NCBI GenBank assembly: GCA_012295275.1
Contig: CM022674.1
Location: 15,412,953 to 15,472,952 of the forward strand
Direction: 5' to 3'
DNA length: 60,000 nucleotides
From: Chrysomallon squamiferum
Lineage: Eukaryota > Mollusca > Gastropoda > Neomphalida > Peltospiridae
Both the position numbers and the translations under genes were made by a program. Position 1 is the first letter of the stretch, and each line of letters opens with the position of its first letter. Shown in pieces: positions 50,645 through 60,000 of the stretch. The notes under the pieces were generated by a model. The model ran no database searches and had not been told where the DNA came from. It saw only the letters and a list, made by a program, of their open reading frames with translations.

Positions 50645-51705
50645 GTCAGTAATCTACTTATATCTAAATACTATAGTCTATACTATTGTTACACTATATT
50701 TGTGTTTCATTAGTACAAATTAAGCTGGATGTCGACAAAACACATTTGGAGTAAATTTTCTTTTTTAATAAAAGAAAAATAACTGATGTATTGATTCTGA
50801 GATCTTCTGTTTAAACAGTTATTTAGCTATTCTTTTTATCAATTATCACTTTTGATATCGCCTAAATAATATCTTTTCCTGTATTATTAAGTGATTTCTG
50901 TAAAAGGGTGAACATTCATTTGCTAAACTGCCTTGAAAACTTGAGTACTTATAATATTTTTTATTTTTTATTATTCTTTAGAAGAGAAAGTAATATTTTT
51001 ACTCTTACTGTAAAAGAGTGATTTAGCCTTTGTTAATAAACATGGTGATTACATAACCAATGTTTTTCAGTGTAAAAATAATCAGAATATTTTGTTTTTA
51101 ATCTGTACAATCAGCCAATTTGCTTTTTTCAATTACAGAAACTATTTTTCCTTTTAAGTAGCAATGTTGGAAACTACACAGGGATAATTAATTATTTTAT
51201 TTGTATTTCTAACAAGAACTTTATTTCAAATATGAATACAGTGTCAAGAATAAGACATCAAGAATAAGATATGTGTTGTGTAAACCAAGAAATAATGATA
51301 TTCCAGGTTCTTGATTATCTATAACAATGAAAGTAACTACAAAATAATTAAACTATATGCAGTTTGTTTCTAATAAAGATACTGTATTCATATTAGCAAA
51401 ATATAACAATGTTGATATCTTTAAGTTTGCCAGATTTGATCAAGGTTTACCCCAAAACAAACCAAATACTTTGAAAGCTGTTTTCAGCATTTTACGGTTT
51501 CTACCTCTGATGAATTTGTCATTCCCATTACAGTTGATGGATCTTCTATGATGACATATAATATAAAAATTTAATGCTGCTTAATCAAGTGTTACTAATG
51601 TGTCATTTTTTGTTTTTTTTTAAATTGCTGACAAGCAACATTTTGTCAGAATATTTCTTTATTTAACTTTTTTTTTTCTATATTCGGTTTATTAGATTTT
51701 TTCTT

Positions 51706-51738
<33 letters not shown>

Positions 51739-51836
51739 CTTCCCCTTGTTTTTATGTATTTAGCTTTTTATAGGCCTTCTTTTTGTATATTTGGTTATTG
51801 TGATTCATGTTATTTATATATTTCTCTTTTTGAAAG
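50645..51836. other. Copy 3 intron, nothing further seen
   Basis: AT-rich sequence between the WWE 1 exon and exon 51837-52052, with a poly-T run at about 51709-51740. The 90-bp WWE 1 continuation exon present in copy 2 was looked for and not found. Confidence 0.6.
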
Positions 51837-53732
51837 CTATCTGAGGTCTCTATGGCATTAATCACATATGAGATAATGACTGCTACAATGTACTTCAAAC
51901 ACACAGATGAAGAAACATTTGGAGAATCCACAGAAGTTCAGCGACTATCAACTCCTTCCTATGTCACTGGAACTGGCGAGAATATGGCTGAATTAACACA
52001 GTGGTGTTGGTATTTCCAAGATGATAGAAGAAATTGGTTACCATATGAACCAGTAAGTAATGAAATAGTATGGTCAATGCACAGTTCAAAACCACATTAT
52101 GTGTTTTAGAGTTTGAAGAAAAAATAAGACCTGCCCAGACTAAATCCCAGATGGACATTTGTTTTTATTTATCAAATGGCTTTACTTTTGTTTTTGTTAT
52201 TCTGTTTATTTTCATTCAAACCTAGGTTTTCTGTAAGAAAAGCCCCCAGGCTTTTGTTTACTGTGACATAATTATGAAGTTATTTGCTTTTAATTAATAA
52301 ATATATTTATTATTTTGTAGTGCTGTTTGAAAATACAATAAGCAAGAATCTTTTCTTAGCAGAAGACAAAATTGTGCTGTTAACAATACACTCATGCATT
52401 TTATTTTCAGTTACATGGCAGCAGAGTTATGATTAAAGAGCACCAAGACAATGAGAGAGGAAAACTATTGCAGCCACATCATGGGCTGCTCTTTCCTCTT
52501 ATCAGCAAAGAATAAGTTATATGCACCATCCCACAGACTGAATAATAAGACCAGAGAGTCTTAGTTACACCAGTTGTGGAGTATTGTATAGTTGCTACAA
52601 TTTTTACAAATGACCTCACGTTGATAGACTGCATTCAGTTAATTGCTGAAAACAGTAATATTTTTATTATACTGAATTTCAAGCCTTATGTTGATTTTCT
52701 AACAATACCTTCATTCCTTCTTAACAAACTTAATTTTTACTGTTTCATTTGCTTAAAGAAATACATTTTATTATATTGAATTCATCATTTTATTTATAGA
52801 TCGCATCCTAATCTGCCAACACAGAAACCTATGTTGTCAGTGGCTTCACCAGATGGCTGGGCACCCTAGACTGTTATCAAACAGTAGAACTTGTGAAATT
52901 AAAACAGGGATGTTCAGAAGAAGCTGAGATGATCCACAATTTTTTTTTTTCTACAATAGATCACTCAAGTGTGGAAATCATATCACTATTTCGTATACAG
53001 AATCCAGTACTGTGGGAAAAGTACTGCAGGTTGGTCTCTAGAAATCACCTGGAACACATACTTTTATCCTGTTCTACACGTTTTGTATGCATCCAAATTG
53101 ATGTTTCCTTTGTTAACAGTAATATGTTATGATAAAAATTTAAACCCAAGAAAAAGTGTAAGAGTAATGTTATCAAACCTGAAATGTTAATAGTTGCAGA
53201 AAAAAGGTCAACAATTCAACAAGTGTACAAATTATGGTAGAGTAACAATCTTAAGAAATAGACTGCATTTTGTTTACCTAAAACAGTGTTAGTGAGGATT
53301 TAAAGAGAAGAGAGTAATAGCGGTTTCAAAGATTTCCAATTAGCTATGGGATGTAACCTCAGTATCTGCTAATTGTGAGGATGTCTTAATCTCTATACTA
53401 CTAGGGTTAGTCATTTATAATTTGCAATTTATTGCAATATAAAGAAAATAAATCAATATACTTATTTTCTTCTTAATTGCAGTATGAAGAAAACAATGGT
53501 GGTGAAGCTGCAGCAGGAAGATAGCACAGGCACAGTTAATGAAAAACACCTTTTCCATGGAACTGATAGCAAAAAAGAAATCATCCATGGTATCTGTCAT
53601 AACAACATTGACTTTCGCCTCAGTGGTAAAAATGGAACAGTTTATGGAGATGGGGCATATTTCGCACGTGATGCCAAATACAGTCATAGCTACACCAGTG
53701 GCCCAGTGAGATCAGTTATCCAGAAGATCTAA

Positions 53733-56297
53733 TTCAGTATGCCATTACTGAGAGTTTGAATTAGTCATGTTGGTAATCTGAGTTCAGTCGTTCAAATTGT
53801 TTCCATTTGAACACAAGTACCAAGCAGATTTTCTCCTAATCCATGTACAGCTCATTGCAGCTAGGGCATCCCAGTGTTTAATTGAGTAAAATTAGTTAAT
53901 TAGAGGCATGTTAAAATTCAGATTCAGCTATATACAGAGAAAGAAAGATAGATAGATAGATAGATTGTGTTTGTTGTGTTCTCTGAGCAATTAATATCAC
54001 AAAAAATATTTTTAATTACTTTTGAAAAGAAAGATAACCTATTTAAAAGTTCCCAATATTTATGATTTTATATATACAAATGTTTACATAAATTTTTGGA
54101 TTAGTTTCCTTTTGTTTTCTGTAATAAAGCTACTGAGACGGGAATGGTATCAAAATCGATTTATTTTAATATTATGTAATTTGGTGTCAGTCAAAATAAA
54201 CTTAACCCTTTTTATTAATAGAGTATTACTTTTTTCTGTCCAATTTGACAATATTATGTGACAAGATTGCTATTCTATTATCTCTAATGAGTTGAACCTT
54301 TCTGTGTATTTTTTTTTTATTTAAATGTCATTGTCTATGGTGAATCACAAAATATGACAGTCTATTGAATTGCACTGTCAGTATCAGAACATACTGGTAC
54401 ACTAACTATCAGTATTTTGCTGATGTATTTTAATTTATGTCAATTAAGATGACAGTATTATGCAACACTCATGATATCACAGTATACTGAAAGATATTTT
54501 CAATATCAAGCCATACAGACAGTCTGGATTGTGACTCTGTATTATTTAATTTGGAGTCATTTAATATGTTAATAGTATAGTATGTGATATTTCGAGTATC
54601 ACTGCATTTTCTATCAAATTTGAGATATCTATGAATTTTAGATGGTCCTAACAGTATCGCTGGAAACTGCAGACACTCCAGCTGTTATTGACAGGTCTAA
54701 CATGGTTTGTTACTAAAGTGATTTGTTGCCAAATTCTAAATACAGGTGTAATATAATCACCAGTTTGTTACTGCTCTCACAGTTTGCTTTGGACTGTTGC
54801 AGGAATATCAAAAGGCATGACAGACAAGCTGAATCAAACAGTACCAAAAAATGGTGTCATTTCACTTTTTCAGCATCATCTGACATGGTACTTGTACCAA
54901 ACAGCAGTCTCCTGATTTATGGCTTATATTATTGTACAGAATTGTGGGTGTACTAGTATTCTGAAGTGAAAATAATTCTGCTGCATATCTCTGTATAACA
55001 CATGTGAGATAGTGTGTTACATTCAACACTTTAATTTTACTAGTGCTACAGAAGTAAAACATAAAATTACAAATAATGAAATAAATTTTATTAACAGTCA
55101 TCATTTAGAATAAACAGAAATGGTTAAACCTGTAATAAGTGTGCATGTTTGATAAATATATTTAATAATGAACTCTTTTATTGGAAAACATTAATAATAA
55201 AACTACTCAATTTGACATTACCGTTATTGCAAATGCGTGTACATATGTAGCAACATAGGATAACAAGTTGGATGTCGCACAATGTAGTTTTGAGTCACAG
55301 CCTATTAATGTTGTCCAATGCATCAATATTTCAGGGGTTTTTTCAAATAGTTTTTAAAATATCTCGGCTCGTGTATTTAGATGTTTTTTTTTGTTCTTTG
55401 TGTTTTTGTGTGACCTCTCAAGATCTTAGTTAACAAAATTATGCTAAAACAAGGACTTATTTTGTCAAAATTCATCTAAAACCCATGACATTACACCCTA
55501 TTGCCTTGCATATTACTGATCTGTAGAATGTGGTTTATTTATTCCATCAAAACTTGAGTTTTTATAATTTTCACCATGTGATTGGTTATCCTATTATGAC
55601 CCATATATATATCTTTCATATGTTTACTTGATAATAAATTACTTACCAGATACAGTATATACTAATACTGACTTATAAAGAGTGATAATGATGTATATTA
55701 ATTTACATAACAATGAGTTGTACTACTACAAATTTAGTACAGATTTCTACTTTTTGTTTTGTGTTTCTTCAAAATCAATTAATTAAACTAAATGTTAGGT
55801 GTATATAATAAGGATTATGTAATAAAAACCTAATTAAAATAATTTTCTGTTGTATCAATAATGGTTAAAATAAAAGTTGGATGTGGGTGCCTTTGGACTG
55901 ATTAATTAAATCATTGTTTTAATTTTATTAATTTGTTTTCTTTTCTTTTTTCCTCTTTATTTTTATTTTTTCTATTTTGTTTTTAAGTTCTTTTTTTTTT
56001 AAACTTATTACTATTATTGTTATTGTTATTAGTGTTATTATTGTTATTATTGAAAAAAATAATAATAAACTGGTTCAGAGTGTAGTGTAAAGTGCCTTTA
56101 AAACATATCAGACCTCATTTACCATAATTTTGTACCACTACACAAACTAGAATTTGTTTAATCATCATAGAATCTATTTCTGAATTGTTAATTTTCCACT
56201 TTACTGGTTTAGTATCTTCCAAAACTGTATAAATATACACATTTGTCACACAAACTACCATTTTAAAATAATAAATTACATAAATATATGTTTTTTT

Positions 56298-56333
<36 letters not shown>

Positions 56334-57800
56334 TGTATGTGTGTACATATATCTTATCTCATCTTGTTTTCAGTATTAATCTTAATTTTCCTGACTTGAA
56401 AGTATTTTTTAAACTTTAACTGCTTATACAAATAAAATCAAATAATCGGTAACTTTTTGTTGTTGTTGTTATTATTTTATTTATTTACATGCTGTTCTGA
56501 CACTAGTGGCAGTGACCTTGATTAAACAGCTAATTTAATTAGGAAAGTACACTGCTCGTTAATATGATTGGAAGTTAATGAGTGTTAGTTATTTTAATTA
56601 ATATGATTAAATATAACGACTTTTTTTCTAATATCACCAATAAATCATTTAAAAAGAGAAGAAAACTATAATAATAAAAAGATAAGTGCTTACATCGTCT
56701 TTTTTTTCTTTTTCTTTTTCTTTTTTTTTTTTTTAGTGAAGCTGTGTTATCGTCTGCTTGTTCATACAATTTATTTCCGGTTTGTCCAACCTTTGGATTA
56801 TGGGTAAAATTAGACCAAATAATTATTTGTTTTTGTAATACCAATACCGTTCTGTATTTTATATTTGAGTATTATTTTTAAATTTTAAAGATAGATGAGT
56901 ATTTCACCAAGTGCAATAAAACAAAGCTAATTGGATTAGACTAGTGATGTCCCGTATAAATGAGTAACACTGTTTGAGGACTGAAGTTATGAGGGGAGGG
57001 AAAGAAGAACGAAAACGAACTATAGTGTTGTTGTTACTATTATCGTTATTACTTAAAGCTCGGTGAGTCTAGAAAACCCATTGTTAAGTAATATAATGAC
57101 AGTGAATGTGCACTAAATGGTCTCCCTCGACGACTAGTTGCGCCAGTGAAAGACACAGGTGTTAGAAAGTTAAGTTCGTAAGCAAGATTTCGGGAATAAT
57201 TTTTTGATTTATATTATATTATATTTATATATATTTCATTTCGTTTTATTCATTTTATTTATTTATTTTTATTTATTTATTTATTATGAGAATGCATGCG
57301 GGTTTGCTTTTTTGTGGGGGGAGTCTTGTGACAGTTTAAAATTTAAATTTTAAATATTATGTTAAGTTTTAAACGACATTTCGTATATTTCAAACCAGTA
57401 AAAACACTTCATATTACAGCATCCATGTGTAACGTTGTTTGTTTTCATTCTACCGTCAGGGAAACATACTATTGGTTCAATGATTTAAAGGCTACTAAAA
57501 TACATTACTGCGAAAATAAGTAGGTAGATATAGGAAATGGACAAGAAAACAACGATTGAATTAAAGTAAATATACTGTTATTTAATTAATAAAATTGTGT
57601 TTAAAAATATATATCCACTGAATTCTACAATAACTATTACTTAATTACTGAGATCCGCTCAAATGAAAACGCCCTCATGCTGAAAAGTTCTTTATGTTGT
57701 TTAATTCACGACGTTGTTCAGACCTTACCTACAGCGATGATCTTCAAACCAACAGCGATACACTCCGGTAATTGAGAGATAGTTCCGCATTTCTGCTCTG
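53733..57800. other. Intergenic region, no gene seen
   Basis: AT-rich DNA with small tracts: GATA at about 53940-53965, ATT/GTT at 56005-56070, AAT at 56300-56332, TTTTTC near 56700. Reading frames of 60-90 codons (for example 54723-54956) show no motif, no splice partner and no compositional support. I see no transposon ends. Confidence 0.6.
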
Positions 57801-57830
57801 GCCTCTAATTGACCAGAACATCTAAATACC

Positions 57831-57876
57831 TATAAGAACAGCGCTGTACCTTCGTCAACCAGTTACAATTATAGTT
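57831..57876 (+). promoter_or_regulatory. Putative TATA box and 5' UTR of HxH/CBM14 gene 2
   Basis: TATAAG at 57831-57836 sits in less AT-rich sequence 46 bp before the ATG at 57877. A start site about 25-30 bp downstream would give a 5' UTR of roughly 15-20 nt. This rests on one motif and its spacing. Confidence 0.4.
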
Positions 57877-58855
57877 ATGGACACTTTAATTTTAATTCTT
57901 AGTTGTTTGCTCGATAAGTACTTGATATTTATTGTTTTAATTAATTAACTGGAGTTTTACGAAATTAATATTAAAAATATCTTTAAAATATATAGTTACC
58001 ATAATCGTATGTATTTATTAATTTATTTATATTTATTTCTATATTTATGTATTACATAATTTACCACATTATTATTATTGTTATTATTAATATTATTTAT
58101 TTATTTATTTATTATTATTTTTTATCTATCTACAGCTACCCTACTTTAACTAGCACAGAATTGAGGTATTCGGGTATGTCCGGCTCCAAACGGCGACTTT
58201 CCGAATCTGTTCAGTGACAACTGTCAGACCTTTTTTTCGATGTAACAACAACTTTGCGCAACTGATGCGGTGTCCGCGTGGTTATCTCTTTGACTTCAAC
58301 ACGAGAACGTGCAGACACCGCTACTTAGTCGACTGTAAACGCCAGACTAAAGTATACGCAGCTCGTTCTTTGCTGCAGTCTCTCTACAACAGAAACAACA
58401 ACTACAAGAATCTAGGCACCGCCGGGCAGTTGTTGCCATTACCGGTAACTCCAAACGTGTTAGGCGGGAACACGGGTGTTCGCCACAGCCACATCGTGCC
58501 AGGCGTCGGAGTTATAACCCATCAGCATCCTGTGCAGCAGTCTAAAGTGTCTGTGGTGAACGGGCAGGTGGTCACGAAGTCTGTGCCGCACACGCACCCC
58601 TTTGTAACAAACCCTTTTTTGCAGCAGTCAGCCTTAATCACCAGCAAGATGAAGAAGTCAACGTCATCCCCAGTCACCGTCAGAAAGCAGATACTGATCC
58701 CACCTTCTCCCACTGTACCCACCATTCGTGAAGTAACAACGGCGACAACGACCTTTCCACTGGGTACGACAAGCGCTACGTCCACGACGTCGCTTCTTGA
58801 TGTGAAGCAAAACACAATAACGAAGAATGATGTAATTCCCCATATTATGACGTAA
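57877..58855 (+). CDS. Secreted CBM14 (peritrophin-A) + HxH protein 2 (frame broken)
   Basis: Exon 1 57877-57917 encodes a signal peptide (MDTLILILSCLLD). Exon 2 starts at 58136 after TCTACAG, in phase. A chitin-binding peritrophin-A domain follows with six cysteines: C-PAPNGDFPNLFSDN-C, QTFFR-C, NNNFAQLMR-C, PRGYLFDFNTRT-C, RHRYLVD-C. Next is one HxH unit like those of gene 1 (VRHSHIVPG, VITHQHP, NGQVV, VPHTHP), then a Thr/Ser/Pro-rich tail ending at 58855. Two frame changes are needed: near 58165-58180, and at a T7 run (58231-58237) where six T would restore the frame. Chitin binding plus HxH motifs suggests an extracellular matrix, cuticle, shell or peritrophic role; this is inference. Gene 1 lacks the CBM14 domain but shares the HxH unit. 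Confidence 0.72.
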
Positions 58856-58906
58856 AGATCTTACAGATCGTATCATGTAATAACATCTTATGATGTAAAG
58901 ATATTA

Positions 58907-58954
<48 letters not shown>

Positions 58955-59234
58955 GATTCACGCTTTGTCACAATTAAGTTGTTTCATATGTTTAGGAAGT
59001 TGACTGTTATAAAATACTTTCTATTATGATCGTCAGTTTTATTAAACATTATTATTATTTTTTTTTTTTTTCATTTCGCTTGTTATGATTAAAAGATGAT
59101 AGTGCATGGGGATAGACATTATATTTATCGCTTCACTTTTTAATTTTTTAATTTTTTGTTTTTTTGGACAATATTACATAGTTCGTATTTTCCTGGCGTA
59201 GTTTCATATATCAAAACTTTATTTCTTTAGTGCG

Positions 59235-59266
<32 letters not shown>

Positions 59267-59289
59267 AAAATATGCATCCAGTTTACACG
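58856..59289. other. 3' flank of gene 2 with microsatellites
   Basis: (AAT)n at about 58907-58950 and a poly-A run of about 36 at 59229-59264 immediately precede the duplicated block. No exon seen. Confidence 0.7.
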
Positions 59290-60000
59290 ATCAAATACTC
59301 TAGAGATAATTTTAAAGCAGTCAACGTTACGCACAGTGATTATATAAAAGGATAATTTGTATAACTATTAGATTTGTGGAGAGGTATTGTTGGAATCATT
59401 AGCATATTATGCATTGTACAATATCGACATTTAATAAAAATATTTATTACAAATTGCAAGTGTTTTCGTTTTTATTAACATTTTCACGTTTAATGATTGA
59501 ATTAATGGAGAATATTCCTCTTCGGAGTCGGGGTTAGAAGGTACAAAAACTTTCCTGTATTCAGACTCAAATATGTTAATCATATCAAATTTAAATGAAT
59601 GCAAGTTTTTATAATTTGTTCTCACTATATTTAATTTTATTAATAAATAACGAAAAGAAACGGAAGGAAGATTAAAGAAAATAAATAAATAAATATATAA
59701 ATCATTAATAATAACGTATAAACGAGTTCTGCTTGTTATTTATCAAATAGTTACCGTTAACTTGTTCGTAATTCGACAGCTACTGCGCATGATCATTGAG
59801 AACCGGAACTACAAGCAGTACCAACACTCGTCAGATAATAATATATAGTAACTAATGATGCCGTTCTGCGCGACAAATTCCGGAGATAATAATATACTTG
59901 TAACGACACAGTAGAAATGACGTCAGAGCGAAAACAAAATTGTGCTTTGCTTTAAAGACCATCTAGGATAACACGAAAGCCTCTTTATTTTAGCTTCAGA
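59290..60000. repeat. Duplicated non-coding block, copy B (cut by window end)
   Basis: Matches 33295-34100 from AAATACTCTAGAGATAATTT to the last base of the window at high identity. It lacks the ~75-bp segment present near 33620-33690. Here the left neighbour is AT-rich DNA after a poly-A run rather than a PARP fragment, so the shared left edge marks a duplication or rearrangement breakpoint. Copy A precedes an HxH gene; by analogy another HxH gene may lie beyond 60000. Confidence 0.85.

Larger units (their letters stand above)
48314..53732 (+). pseudogene. ZAP/PARP12-like copy 3, broken and missing internal exons
   Basis: Same family as copy 2. Segments: N-terminus from ATG 48314 (RRYSERRSVLQ), RG-repeat array 48451-49257, linker, winged-helix region (KFNGRTEFSKLM, WFYEHEEDLLLF), CCCH region, and a shorter non-repetitive linker. 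Next is WWE 1 up to a donor at 50645; exon 51837-52052 with WCWYF and NWLPYEP; PARP exons 52800-53029 and 53483-53732. Breaks: in-frame stops at 48881, 48917, 49046; an extra base near 49492; a missing base near 49738 in a CCCH finger; a missing base near 52867. I cannot find equivalents of copy 2 exons 43827-43916 and 44744-44937, so parts of both WWE domains are absent. The PARP domain keeps HLFHGT and GDGAYFARDAKYSHSYT but stops at VIQKI, before the last third of the fold. Several breaks are substitutions, so decay is the simplest reading. Confidence 0.82.

Noticed and set aside
54723-54956. 77-codon plus-strand frame in the intergenic region
   Set aside because: No motif, paralogue, signal peptide or splice context; length is compatible with chance.
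59431-59625. Minus-strand peptide kept in both duplicated blocks
   Set aside because: Only a few differences exist between the copies, with no excess of synonymous changes and no splice or motif support; kept only as a note on the block.

Overview
The window is metazoan nuclear DNA, most likely from a mollusc. It is intron-bearing, very AT-rich and packed with microsatellites. It carries gene families that are expanded in molluscs: a fibrinogen-related (FReD) lectin, ZAP/PARP12-like CCCH-WWE-PARP genes, and a peritrophin-A (CBM14) protein. The mollusc assignment is an inference from gene content and repeats; no lineage marker is present.

Layout. 1-4060: AT-rich intergenic DNA with microsatellites, a small foldback element and a short tandem array touching the 3' end of the first gene. 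4064-6808 (minus): five-exon secreted PAN-like + fibrinogen-domain protein. 6810-8330: intergenic and microsatellites. 8330-32210: about 24 kb of head-to-tail satellite DNA. A ~100-bp monomer satellite occurs in two arrangements, the second a ~560-bp five-monomer higher-order repeat. A 3.2-kb array of an unrelated 53-bp satellite is nested inside it, beside a 200-N assembly gap.

32256-53732 (plus) holds three related ZAP/PARP12-like copies. Copy 1 is a truncated N-terminal fragment. Copy 2 is almost full length (winged-helix region, CCCH fingers, 17-residue repeat array, two WWE domains, PARP domain, 16-residue repeat tail). Copy 3 has an RG-rich N-terminal repeat array and an incomplete 3' half. 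Each copy has in-frame stops and/or frameshifts, so each is called a pseudogene or badly damaged gene. Between copies 1 and 2 lie a duplicated non-coding block, a secreted histidine-rich (HxH) repeat gene, and a minus-strand fragment. At the end is a second HxH gene, this one with a CBM14 chitin-binding domain, followed by another copy of the same non-coding block.

How the genes relate: the FReD gene (pattern recognition) and the ZAP/PARP12-like genes (RNA binding plus ADP-ribosylation, antiviral in other animals) suggest an innate-immunity neighbourhood. The HxH genes look structural or matrix-associated. Almost every gene has single-base frame breaks, several in homopolymers, so part of the damage may be assembly error. 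The C-to-T, C-to-G and G-to-T nonsense changes in the PARP copies look like true decay. Three PARP paralogues have grown different coding minisatellites in different places, which is the most striking biological signal here.
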